Shown: positions 9,132 to 17,364 of the stretch, one piece after another
Numbering within the stretch: the stretch's first letter is position 1
Layout: each line of letters starts with the position of its first letter
Assembly: GCA_018649885.1 (NCBI GenBank)
Contig: JABIHA010000020.1
Location: 62,001-126,000, forward strand
Reading direction: 5' to 3'
Length of the DNA stretch: 64,000 nt
From: Bacteriovoracaceae bacterium
Lineage (GTDB): Bacteria > Bdellovibrionota > Bacteriovoracia > Bacteriovoracales > Bacteriovoracaceae
Made by a program: the position numbers and the translations under genes
The notes under the pieces: model-generated
The model's input: the letters and a program-made list of their open reading frames with translations, nothing else
Told to the model about the DNA's origin: nothing
Databases searched by the model: none

Positions 9132-9590
9132 ATGAAGAAGTTAATGACAGTATTATTTTTTGTAGGATTGTTTTCAGTTGCTTCTGAGGCAAGTGCTAAC
9201 AGGTGCCAATCTCAGTTAAAGAACGGAAGAGGAAGAGTTATCCGGACATTTTCAGAAAGAGGACGAGACCGCCGAAGTGCATGTCAAAGAGCAAGTCAGG
9301 CATGTACTAGAGAGCTTAGATGGATGAGAAGAAGTGGAAGACATCCATATGCATATTGTACAACTAATGGAAGACCAGGCCCTGGAAGAGGTAATACAAC
9401 AGTTCGAAGATCATGCGTGGCAGATCTTGTTTCCTGGAGGGGAAGATTTGTTAGATCCTTCAACGCTAGTGAGAGGGGCAGAAGAGGCTCAGGCGTTAAA
9501 GCTAGGGCCTGTGCAAAAGCAAGACTTAAGTGCGAGAGAAAAAAGTTTGAGCTTAGAAGACCTGCAGCTCAGTGCTTAATTAGATACTAA
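9132..9590 (+). CDS. Exported Arg/Cys-rich protein with two copies of a four-Cys domain
   Basis: 152 residues; signal peptide ends near ASEASA (residue 22), and the ATG follows CGGGAGAGAG. The mature protein is extremely basic, dominated by Arg. It is an internal duplication: copy 1 (about residues 24-76) and copy 2 (about 92-150) each carry four Cys in the same order, Cys - about 25 residues - AC - six residues - C - 15-25 residues - C, and similar flanking text (RGRVIRTFSERGR against RGRFVRSFNASERGR). The four Cys per copy could form two disulfides. Such cationic exported proteins may bind LPS, nucleic acid or peptidoglycan, but no family is recognised and the role is unknown. Confidence 0.75.
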   Translation: MKKLMTVLFFVGLFSVASEASANRCQSQLKNGRGRVIRTFSERGRDRRSACQRASQACTRELRWMRRSGRHPYAYCTTNGRPGPGRGNTTVRRSCVADLVSWRGRFVRSFNASERGRRGSGVKARACAKARLKCERKKFELRRPAAQCLIRY

Positions 9591-9608
9591 ATTATTTATA
9601 TCCTTTCT

Positions 9609-9645
9609 CAGGAGCGACTAGATTCTAAAATGATAGTCGCTCCTG
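9609..9645 (+). terminator. Perfect 12-bp hairpin
   Basis: Arms CAGGAGCGACTA and TAGTCGCTCCTG are exact complements around a 13-nt loop, 18 bases after the stop of the Arg/Cys-rich protein gene. The trailing sequence has only scattered Ts, so it is an intrinsic terminator of moderate quality. Confidence 0.7.
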
Positions 9646-9939
9646 TCTAAGTCTTTTCATGATTAGCTTCACCAATTGTAATTTTTTTCCAATCCAAAAC
9701 CTTGAATCATTTCATATTTTTTTCAAAAAAACTTCGGAGAAATTTTGGAAACTAAAACAAACACATATTTCAAGTATTTGTGCAGTCAAATTAGAGGAGA
9801 ATGCCACTAGCAATGAAACACATCAGTGAAGTAGAAATATTTATTTCAATGCACTTTGTCAGAGTATTTTCATTGGTTTTATATCAAGCCTAATCATAAG
9901 CTTAAAATATTTTTAAGCTCTTAAGCAAAAGGAATGGGA

Positions 9940-10386
9940 ATGAAATTTTTATTAACTCTATGTGCATTGTTGATGATGTCAACAAGCCTAATGGCCTATA
10001 ACTGGGATGGTGTTTCAAGAGAAAGAGATACTCTTGGTAATGGCGTAACCATTGTGGCCAAGACATTTAGTCCTGAATACACGACTGGAAAGACAATAAT
10101 CGACATGCGTGAAGTATTGGGCCTGGGACAAGGATTTAAAAAAAGACATTTATTTATGGTTCGTGTTTTTACAAAAACAGATTTCTGCAAAGGAACAATC
10201 TCTCTAAAAGTTAATGGAACTACAATAGAGCGCCAGAAAGTTAGATGTAATGGGAAATTTTATGATTTTAGGATCCCACGATACATGGGAGTCTTAGGAA
10301 GAAGTCTCAACACACTTCACGTAAAATTGAAGGGCCGTTTCACCACAACCAGACTTGTTACAAAGTTTAAACCGAGAAATCAGTAA
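9940..10386 (+). CDS. Small exported protein of unknown function
   Basis: 148 residues from the ATG at 9940, preferred over 9934 because AAAGGA is then correctly spaced. Signal peptide MKFLLTLCALLMMSTSLMA. The mature part is basic, predicted mostly beta, with two Cys (FCKGT and VRCNGK) that probably form one disulfide. No family recognised. About 340 bases of non-coding DNA, apart from the terminator at 9609, separate it from the previous gene. Confidence 0.75.
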   Translation: MKFLLTLCALLMMSTSLMAYNWDGVSRERDTLGNGVTIVAKTFSPEYTTGKTIIDMREVLGLGQGFKKRHLFMVRVFTKTDFCKGTISLKVNGTTIERQKVRCNGKFYDFRIPRYMGVLGRSLNTLHVKLKGRFTTTRLVTKFKPRNQ

Positions 10387-10394
10387 AAAAATTG

Positions 10395-10438
10395 AATAGT
10401 GCCACAGACAATTATAAAAAGGACTGTGGCACTATTTT
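10395..10438 (+). terminator. Strong intrinsic terminator
   Basis: Arms AATAGTGCCACAG and CTGTGGCACTATT are perfect 13-bp complements around a 16-nt loop, followed by TT and CA. It lies 9 bases after the stop of the exported protein gene at 9940..10386. Confidence 0.8.
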
Positions 10439-10554
10439 CATTTTGATGACTCGCGGCTTAACTTAATTTCTGCCCCAACTCAAATGGTGATCTGTATTCA
10501 TTTGGCGAAACTATGCTTAGAATTTAGTTTGGGTTTAAGTGCAAAGGATTTTTC

Positions 10555-11553
10555 ATGGTAGAGAGGGTCTTAGTTTTTGGGGGCAGAGGTTTTTTAGGTC
10601 GAAATATTGTAACTAGGCTTCTGTCAATTGGTTACCATGTCAGGGTATTCGATCTTCCAAGTATCACGCCCGATTTAGATCATCACCACGCCCAGTACAT
10701 TGATGGTGATATCACGGACAATCAACGAGTAATGGAACAAACTAAAAACTGTGATTACGTATTTCATTGTGCAGCTATGATTAGTTTTTGGGATAAACAA
10801 AAACCCAGACAATTTGAAGTCAATATTGGGGGAACCAAAAATATTCTTAAGGCCTGTGAATATCACCTAGTAAAAAAAATCATTTACACCAGCACTGTTA
10901 GTGCCCTTGGTTATGTAGAATCTCCAGAACATATTGGTGACGAAGAAACCCAGTTCAATTGGGGGAAATTTTCTATTGGATACCACGATTCAAAAAATTT
11001 GGCCCAGACCCTAGTTGATGAATTCGCCCAGAATAGCAATCTCCAAATTGTTTCCCTTCTTCCCGGTACAATATTCGGAAGAGGTCACTTTTCAAAATTT
11101 AGTGCTAATCACTACTTCACTGAAATTAAAAGTGGAAAGATGTTTCTCTACCCCAAAGGGGGAACCAATTGTGTCAGCGTAGAAGATGTGGTTGAAGGTC
11201 ATATTCAAGCAATTGAAAAAGGAGTTTCCGGAGAAAAATATATTCTTGGTGGAGAGAATCTAAGCTACAAAGAAATTTTTGAAACCATAGCCCAAAAGAT
11301 GAATGTCCAAGCTCCAAGGTTTCAAGTCCCTCACCTTTTAGGAATATTCGTTGGTCGCCTTCTCGAAATATTGGCCTATATAACTAAAAGGCCACCTCTA
11401 TTAACTTCCAAAGTGATCTTTGCCTCGGCAAACCACTGTTACTATAGCTCTAAGAAGGCCCAATCTTGTTTAGACTATAGTTTTAGACCATTTACTGCAA
11501 TTGCCGAAGATGTGTGCTCCTATCTAGAAGAAACCCAAGAAGGAGAAAATTAA
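10555..11553 (+). CDS. NAD(P)-dependent epimerase/dehydratase (extended SDR, 3-beta-HSD/DFR-like)
   Basis: 332 residues, starting at the ATG in TTTTTCATGGTAGAG. The N-terminus has the Rossmann nucleotide-binding motif GGRGFLGRNI, and the catalytic YxxxK appears as YHDSK near residue 144 with the upstream Ser/Thr in YTSTVSALG. The sequence order (NIGGTKNIL, SLLPGTIFGRG) is typical of the 3-beta-hydroxysteroid dehydrogenase / dihydroflavonol reductase branch, which reduces or epimerises sterol-like, flavonoid-like or sugar substrates; the actual substrate cannot be read from sequence. Cytoplasmic, no signal peptide. Its stop overlaps that of the convergent nuclease-like gene by four bases. Confidence 0.85.
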   Translation: MVERVLVFGGRGFLGRNIVTRLLSIGYHVRVFDLPSITPDLDHHHAQYIDGDITDNQRVMEQTKNCDYVFHCAAMISFWDKQKPRQFEVNIGGTKNILKACEYHLVKKIIYTSTVSALGYVESPEHIGDEETQFNWGKFSIGYHDSKNLAQTLVDEFAQNSNLQIVSLLPGTIFGRGHFSKFSANHYFTEIKSGKMFLYPKGGTNCVSVEDVVEGHIQAIEKGVSGEKYILGGENLSYKEIFETIAQKMNVQAPRFQVPHLLGIFVGRLLEILAYITKRPPLLTSKVIFASANHCYYSSKKAQSCLDYSFRPFTAIAEDVCSYLEETQEGEN

Positions 11554-12461
11554 AAGAAAAATTGAAAATAAATAGGATGATGATCAGAGCCCTTACTTTT
11601 TAAAACTTTTAAGCTCTGAGCTCTTACACCTCTTCCGTAAACTTGGTCTAAATCAAGAGGAGTTCCCAGGTTTAAAAAGCTGCTTTTAAAAGTACCTCCC
11701 GTCTTCCCCAGCATATCAAGATTTTTTGAAATTAATGAGTAGGCATATGTCTTTCGAAATAAAATCTTTTTGGGAAAGTTAAAATCTCCAATGACAATAA
11801 AGCGCTGACCAGGCGGCGTTAGCATTTTTGTGAATTTCAGAAGACTCGCAAGCTGATAAATAAGGGGCTGGTTTGCCTCATTGACCATTATGTCTAAAGT
11901 TTTAAGCACTCCAAACTCTTTTTCGATTTGCATCCAAGGCTGCATTAAATGAACTGGAATTAGTGAGTACGAAGCCTTATGGACTCCATAATCAAGTTGA
12001 ACATATGTTTTGCTGTGGGGATCATCGGAAAATGGCCTTAGCCACTTTGTCTTAAATTCACTTTCTCTTCCAGCAGGGTACCAGGGCATATTTTTTTCAA
12101 TTGTCTTGTGAGGCCCGGTCTTTGAGAAAACGAGTATTCCAAACTCGGGGTAAGTTGAATTGTAGGAAAAGAATTTGTGGTAATGATAAATTCTTCTCAT
12201 TTTATCCCAGAAACTTTTTGGAAATGCCGTTTCAACAATCTCACCCATAATAAAATGCTCTGGTGAGTGAGTTTCTGCCAATTTGGTAATTTGAGATACC
12301 AGCAAAAGATTTCGACTCTTTTCTTTTTTAGAGCGTGGTATTTTTGCACCGTGAGTATCAATCCCTACCCTAGCAACATTCCACCATATAATATCGACTT
12401 CCGCTCCTAGCAGTACTGACACACTAAACAAATTCAACAAACAAAAAAGGAGCAATTTCAT
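11550..12461 (-). CDS. Exported endonuclease/exonuclease/phosphatase (EEP) family protein
   Basis: 303 residues with a signal peptide (MKLLLFCLLNLFSVSVLLGA). EEP-fold landmarks are visible in order: an Asn near the start of the mature protein (WWNVARVG), Glu in the MGEIVET motif, GDFNFP (Asp and Asn of the active site) near residue 225, and the terminal GSDHHPI with the catalytic Asp-His pair. The family includes DNase I-like nucleases and Mg-dependent phosphatases/sphingomyelinases; an exported member in a predator would plausibly attack prey nucleic acid or lipid. No strong ribosome binding site is apparent. Confidence 0.8.
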   Translation of the reverse strand: MKLLLFCLLNLFSVSVLLGAEVDIIWWNVARVGIDTHGAKIPRSKKEKSRNLLLVSQITKLAETHSPEHFIMGEIVETAFPKSFWDKMRRIYHYHKFFSYNSTYPEFGILVFSKTGPHKTIEKNMPWYPAGRESEFKTKWLRPFSDDPHSKTYVQLDYGVHKASYSLIPVHLMQPWMQIEKEFGVLKTLDIMVNEANQPLIYQLASLLKFTKMLTPPGQRFIVIGDFNFPKKILFRKTYAYSLISKNLDMLGKTGGTFKSSFLNLGTPLDLDQVYGRGVRAQSLKVLKSKGSDHHPIYFQFFF

Positions 12462-12561
12462 TCAATTACCCTATCAAACTAAAAAAAATCCTACCAGGAG
12501 ACTTTTAACTGATTATTCCAAATTAATTCAATTTTAAACCTAACCCTCCGAGTATTAGCAT

Positions 12562-13338
12562 ATGAAAATAAGTAATTTCACAGTAGTTATGATCCTTTTC
12601 ATTGCTTACTCCTGCTCTACGGCTCCCAAGCAAAAGCGTGCAGCACAAAAGTACTGGAAACCTCATCCTCAAAACTTCCAAATTATCCATTTAGATAAAA
12701 TTAAAAATCCATGGAAAATCATAAAAGACAATTCCTTAGTCAATACCGAGCTTGATCAGATTACTCCAGAATTTATGCATGAATCTAAACGAAGAGGAGT
12801 AAGAGTCGTTGCCTATTTTAGTGCATCCTTTGAAAAATGGAGGGCAGATGCTCCTAAATATCCCAAAAAGGCCAAAGGCAAAAAAATGGGAGACTGGGAC
12901 GAGCTATGGGGAGATATCTCAAAAAAAGAGCTCAGAGATTTTTTAGAAATTCGTATGAAAAAGGCCAAAGCACTAGGTGTTGATGGAATTGAAATTGATA
13001 ATACTGATATTGCTTACAATGAAGTAGGTTTTAAAGTGAGTCCAGAAGAAAACCTCCAAGCCTTAATTGATCTTGCAAGTAGAGCACACAAACACGGTCT
13101 TGCCATCTTTCTAAAAAATACAGGAGATCTTGCTCAGGAGTTGGCGAAACATTTTGATGGTGTCTTTAGTGAGTCTCCCATCCGCTATAATGAGTATGAT
13201 GATTTTCTTCCCTTTATAAATAAAGGACGACCAGTTTATATAATTGAATACCAACGCCGATTTTGCACACCAGTTGCAGGAGCAGTTGTTCAATTGAAAA
13301 AAGATTATTTTTCAACCAACTATAAAATATGTGAATAG
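12562..13338 (+). CDS. Lipoprotein, GH114-like endo-alpha-1,4-polygalactosaminidase family
   Basis: 258 residues. The N-terminal hydrophobic segment ends in AYSCST, a relaxed lipobox, so the mature protein is probably a lipoprotein. The body follows the GH114 TIM-barrel pattern: VRVVAYFSASFEKWR, DWDELWGDIS, the acidic strand end GVDGIEIDNTD (candidate catalytic Asp/Glu), LAIFLKNTGD, and the late VYIIEYQRRFC. Family members cleave galactosaminogalactan-type polysaccharides. It may act on extracellular polysaccharide of prey, host or its own envelope. The start has no clear ribosome binding site. Confidence 0.75.
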   Translation: MKISNFTVVMILFIAYSCSTAPKQKRAAQKYWKPHPQNFQIIHLDKIKNPWKIIKDNSLVNTELDQITPEFMHESKRRGVRVVAYFSASFEKWRADAPKYPKKAKGKKMGDWDELWGDISKKELRDFLEIRMKKAKALGVDGIEIDNTDIAYNEVGFKVSPEENLQALIDLASRAHKHGLAIFLKNTGDLAQELAKHFDGVFSESPIRYNEYDDFLPFINKGRPVYIIEYQRRFCTPVAGAVVQLKKDYFSTNYKICE

Positions 13339-13491
13339 AAAGAAATTCTACATTCCTGTACCTAGGAGAAAAAGTCTTAGTATCTTTAATGATGCATTGC
13401 CGGTGTAAAGCTTACCTCTAAAGTTTCTTGTAGTATTCAAAACATAGTATTTCTGGGATATTGCGTTGAAACTTTGAAATAGGAAACGGGA

Positions 13492-14052
13492 ATGAAAAAA
13501 CTAATTATTTTAGCTTTAGTGATGGTGTCTATTAATATTCAGGCAGCAAAGATTAAAATCGACTACAGTGAGAGCACTCTTGTAGGTGATTACAAGGCCC
13601 TTTTTGAGCAAGCTTTAGAGCTACAGGCCTTGAGTATGGAGTCTACACCAATTTTAAAACATGATGGTGTCGTAGGACTCGATAGTATTCATATTGAAAA
13701 AAAAATCGGTCAAAGTGAGCTGAAGGCAGTTAGACAGCTACTACACGCACACTTTGGTTGCAACTCAGGTGAGGAAAATGAAATAACTGCTGAATTACAA
13801 AACCACTCTGTAGACAGCACTATTTTCTTTGACGCTTTTACAGTTAAAGGTGAAGAAACCACAACTGACTTTACATACAAACTGATTCAGTTTTCTGACA
13901 AAGTAAGAAATATCTCTAAGAAATCTGGAAATAAACTCTACAAAGTTAATTACAGTGGTGGTGGCGCATGTGAGTTTGGCGTCGATGGATTTTTTATCCT
14001 CGATAAGGAAAACTCACAGGGAATCATGGCCTATATTAGCTGGGAATCCTAA
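13492..14052 (+). CDS. Exported protein of unknown function
   Basis: 186 residues with signal peptide MKKLIILALVMVSINIQA and a binding site AGGAAACGGGA before the ATG. Two Cys in the mature part (FGCNSG and GACEFG) could pair. The C-terminal region (YSGGGACEFGVDGFFIL) looks like a beta-sheet core. No family recognised. Confidence 0.75.
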   Translation: MKKLIILALVMVSINIQAAKIKIDYSESTLVGDYKALFEQALELQALSMESTPILKHDGVVGLDSIHIEKKIGQSELKAVRQLLHAHFGCNSGEENEITAELQNHSVDSTIFFDAFTVKGEETTTDFTYKLIQFSDKVRNISKKSGNKLYKVNYSGGGACEFGVDGFFILDKENSQGIMAYISWES

Positions 14053-14065
14053 AACCAAAACTATT

Positions 14066-14098
14066 GTGCGGCCTTTCGCTGAGGTGATAAAGCCGCAC
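14066..14098 (+). terminator. Possible hairpin terminator
   Basis: Arms GTGCGGC and GCCGCAC are exact 7-bp complements around a 19-nt loop, 13 bases after the stop at 14052. The following sequence (CTTCTCCTT) is pyrimidine-rich rather than a pure T tract, so termination strength is uncertain. Confidence 0.5.
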
Positions 14099-14239
14099 CT
14101 TCTCCTTACATATCAAATTCCTATAATTCATGAAACGCCCTCATAAAATAATTCACAGCGAAAGCTTAATAGTAGACTGGAACTCAAACCTAGTGGTACA
14201 AAGTCTTGATTCAAATTAGTTCTAAAAGGGATAAATCAT

Positions 14240-14875
14240 ATGAAAATCGTATATTTTTTTCTCATCCTGACTACATCTGTTGCCCACTCTAGTGGAACCA
14301 AGAGGATGTTAAGAGCTTATAATATAGACACTGAAATCGTTCTAGACCACAGAATGCCCAGAGACCCTGATTTTCTTAAATTGAAGTTTAGGCACCAAAT
14401 AGAGCTTCAGCTATTCGAAGAATCCAAGGCCATAACCAGTAGATGTGAATTCAAGTCAAATATAGGAGATGTAGGCGAAATACGAATTTTTGAAGTTGGA
14501 GATTATAGAGCTTCACTAGATTTCACAACTATTTCTAACAATCCAGGTGGGATTTATAAAAGTAGAGAATGGAAATATTACAATAGAAGAAATATAGAAT
14601 ATAAGCGAAATCGTATATTAAGGAATTATGACCTACAAGAATCAGCATTTAACAAATTCACATCTTACAAAAGCAGCTACCTTGAGGGCCTAAAACGAGA
14701 TAAACAAGCTGGTAACTTAACACTATCTATTTACTCACAAAATACCCCAGGCACTAGCAATAAACTACTGGCATCCATCAATTGTACAGATGCATTCACA
14801 TATCACGACTTAGCTCTCGCCTTAGGAAATGATATTATTTTTTACGTCAATCCTGAAGTTGTCATTATAGAGTAA
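14240..14875 (+). CDS. Exported protein of unknown function
   Basis: 211 residues with signal peptide MKIVYFFLILTTSVAHSSG; AAGGGATAAATCAT precedes the ATG. The mature part is basic and Tyr-rich in the middle (YYNRRNIEYKRNRI region), with two Cys. No family recognised. It is followed by a short hairpin at 14918. Confidence 0.75.
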   Translation: MKIVYFFLILTTSVAHSSGTKRMLRAYNIDTEIVLDHRMPRDPDFLKLKFRHQIELQLFEESKAITSRCEFKSNIGDVGEIRIFEVGDYRASLDFTTISNNPGGIYKSREWKYYNRRNIEYKRNRILRNYDLQESAFNKFTSYKSSYLEGLKRDKQAGNLTLSIYSQNTPGTSNKLLASINCTDAFTYHDLALALGNDIIFYVNPEVVIIE

Positions 14876-14917
14876 CTCTTCTTAAATTATTGATTTCAGT
14901 CCATACTAGTCAGTTAG

Positions 14918-14936
14918 ACCGAGTCGTTAGCTCGGT
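14918..14936 (+). terminator. Short hairpin, possible terminator
   Basis: Arms ACCGAG and CTCGGT with a 7-nt loop, then TTACTT. It separates the exported protein gene ending at 14875 from the protein starting at 14954, only 18 bases further on. Confidence 0.45.
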
Positions 14937-14953
14937 TTACTTAACCTCAAATT

Positions 14954-16195
14954 ATGGAAGAGCTTGGAAATGCTCCTATGCGATCAACTATTGGCACTAT
15001 TTTTTGGGAAATGGGTCTTGAGGGTGAGTGGTTTTCTAATTACCTAGAATTTCACGTATGGGATATGTTGCCTCAAGAAGTGCTTTTAAAAGCAGGTACT
15101 GAACAAGATGCAGTTTTCAAAAAGAGATTAGAAACTGAGATTTTTTCAAATCCAGAGATCGTTAAAAAAATGAGATGCTCTTTAAAAGTTGATGATCAAA
15201 AAGAATTTTGTAATCCTGCAACTTTGGCCGAAATTGCTGGAGTGAAGGGGGAAAATAATATCAAACACCAAAAAATTGATGGCAATTTCCAACGATGTGA
15301 GATGCTCGATCGAATTACTTCAAAAGTTAAGCAAATAGAATATGAAATAAGCGCGAAAAGGGGTTCTCCTTCAGCTAATGTGCCCGATACGTCACTGATA
15401 GAAAGAGGGAAAAGCTGTGGACCAAGTGATAGCTTTTCCTCCAAAACAATTGATGTTAGCTGCACGGATGATTCACTACTGGCACAATCTGGAGATGATC
15501 AGGGTCCAAGTCGAATGGATGACATCGTCATTGCCACTTGTAACGCCACTGGAGTATGTCTTCAGAACTTATCCTCTGAGTCTCTTGGGTTAAGCTCACA
15601 AACTATTGATCTTCTCTCAGGGTTAAAGAGCTCATACTCTCGCCAGCTAGCATCTACAGATTCTTCATTTGGTGATTTATACCAAAGTTTTACCTCTATA
15701 GAAAGAGAGTGCCGTGGAGAACTAAGCCAGGCCCTAGGTGGAAAATTCCACGTAGGCAGCAGCTATGATGTTAAGCCATTTTCTCCAATCAAAGTGGCTT
15801 ACTTTGAAAAGGATGACAAAGGAAAAGACAAAAAAGAGTCTGAAATGAGGAATTTACCTGAAGGCGTTTCGGGAAAAATAACAATCACAAGAATAAAACC
15901 GGATTGGACAGGCCAGTTAGTTGCCACAGGGTCTCTACTCGTAACGAAGAATCAAGATAAAGATGACAATATCATTTTCAATAAACAACAAAAATGCCGT
16001 CATCTCGTGTGTGAGGGAGAATATGTAGAAGTCAAAATACCTCTCACTGGCCTAGAAAATGTTGATTTCGGTAACCATATAGGTGAGAATATAACCTCTA
16101 CTGACTGTACCGAAGTGGCCCAACTACAAAGTCAAAAAGCTAGTCCTGCTTCATACAATGACTCTAGTCGCAACCCTGCAAGTATCTCAGATTAA
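14954..16195 (+). CDS. Protein of unknown function lacking a visible start signal; possibly 5'-truncated
   Basis: 413 residues. An in-frame TAA at 14942 bounds the frame and the ATG at 14954 has no ribosome binding site. Unlike its neighbours it has no signal peptide, yet the sequence (about nine scattered Cys, low-complexity Ser-rich stretches, no cytoplasmic family motif) looks like an exported protein. A hairpin sits immediately upstream. The gene may have lost its 5' end, or it may be the last part of a former longer gene. No family recognised. Confidence 0.55.
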   Translation: MEELGNAPMRSTIGTIFWEMGLEGEWFSNYLEFHVWDMLPQEVLLKAGTEQDAVFKKRLETEIFSNPEIVKKMRCSLKVDDQKEFCNPATLAEIAGVKGENNIKHQKIDGNFQRCEMLDRITSKVKQIEYEISAKRGSPSANVPDTSLIERGKSCGPSDSFSSKTIDVSCTDDSLLAQSGDDQGPSRMDDIVIATCNATGVCLQNLSSESLGLSSQTIDLLSGLKSSYSRQLASTDSSFGDLYQSFTSIERECRGELSQALGGKFHVGSSYDVKPFSPIKVAYFEKDDKGKDKKESEMRNLPEGVSGKITITRIKPDWTGQLVATGSLLVTKNQDKDDNIIFNKQQKCRHLVCEGEYVEVKIPLTGLENVDFGNHIGENITSTDCTEVAQLQSQKASPASYNDSSRNPASISD

Positions 16196-16196
16196 A

Positions 16197-17145
16197 TTAA
16201 GGTTTCTCAATATCTAATTGCTCAAGAACATAAGAAAATGTATCGGTACCAAAGATTGTATCATCAGGTAAGGCCACACCACTACGATAATTTTGGCCGT
16301 ATATTACAAATGGAATAATATAATTGTCTTCACTAAACATATCGTAGCTAAGAACAGAAGGATCATCGATATTAACTTCATTTCCTTCAGGATCTTCAGT
16401 GCCATGATGCTTCCCGTGACCACCATGATCAGCTGTAACGATAATAGTTGTATTTTCAAAATTAGGATCCGTGGCCTCAAGCTCTTTAACAATTTCTCCA
16501 ATCATACCATCAACTCTTCTGAGATTTTTATGTTGTCTCAGCTTATCCCATCCAGATCTCCAGTGTCCCGCCCAATCTACATCAGCAAAGTGTACAAATA
16601 GGAAATTGGGGTTGTGATCACGTATTATGTTTAGAGCATTTCTAAGTACAGTTCTTGAATTCTCGTATTTTGCAATCTCAAAAATAGGTGCTTGTAAGAG
16701 TTTAAAAAATTCAACTTTGGGGTTCGGGGCCATGAGATAATCAACCGCATCGTAGCTATCGTCCACGGTTAAAATTGATTTAAGTTTAAACTTTGAAAAA
16801 GATGCTGCTGTGACTAGCTCAGGGTCATGCTTTTTTATAACATCATAAAGTGTTGGGTCCTGAACTTGCTCATCGGCCGTATAAAGATTATTTAGCATAC
16901 CATGCTCAACTGGGTGAAGACCTGTCAGCATTGAAGTGTGGCCCGGTATCGTTCGAGAGGGTAAAACTGCTTTAGCGCGAAATGTGGCACTACCTTTCTC
17001 ACCCAAAGCCTTAATATTTGGGGCGAATTCGCTTTTAGCGAGGTGATCCCATCAGGCCATCAACACTAATCAGGACAACCCTTTTTCCTGCCACTACAGA
17101 ACTTGATAATAGAAATAATAAGGTAAATGAAAGCGAATACTTCAT
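16197..17145 (-). pseudogene. Exported alkaline phosphatase-like phosphodiesterase, broken by a one-base frameshift
   Basis: The first 35 codons from the ATG at 17145 (binding site GGAG) encode a signal peptide and the start of a nucleotide pyrophosphatase/phosphodiesterase domain (VVLISVDGLM), then run into a TAA at 17037. The rest continues in another frame down to 16197. Removing one G from the GGG run at 17048..17050 restores a single chain reading SVDGLMDHLAKSEFAPNIKALGEKG and on through the nucleophile region SRTIPGHTSML, FADVDWAGH and ADHGGHGKHHG, which supply the two-metal site of PF01663-type enzymes. The repaired protein is about 315 residues. A TTG at 17006 could start the downstream piece, but it would lack the signal and the first metal ligand. 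Confidence 0.85.
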
Positions 17146-17270
17146 GATTTGATCTCCGAGATACTTAATTTTATCCAATAAGCGTTTTTTTTGTGCAGGC
17201 CAACCTTACAACAAAAGAAGATTTGATAAAATCCTAGGTGTAATAACTATATGTTTTTATTCTGAGTTGT

Positions 17271-17285
17271 TGTGCCCTGGGCACA
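17271..17285. promoter_or_regulatory. Perfect inverted repeat TGTGCCC-T-GGGCACA
   Basis: Seven-base arms around one base. It is about 125 bases upstream of the broken phosphodiesterase gene (start 17145, minus strand) and downstream of the protease terminator. Placement and symmetry suit a dimeric repressor or activator site; no regulator can be assigned. Confidence 0.4.
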
Positions 17286-17325
17286 GGTAAACGACCAGAT
17301 CTAATTTACTGGCAAAAAATTGAGA

Positions 17326-17356
17326 CCAGGAGGTTTTTGGATGAAAAACCTCCTGG
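17326..17356 (-). terminator. Strong intrinsic terminator of the protease gene
   Basis: Perfect 13-bp stem (CCAGGAGGTTTTT / AAAAACCTCCTGG) with a 5-nt loop, 9 bases after the stop at 17365. On the minus strand it is followed by TCTCAATTTTTTG. Confidence 0.8.
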
Positions 17357-17364
17357 ATTAATTA

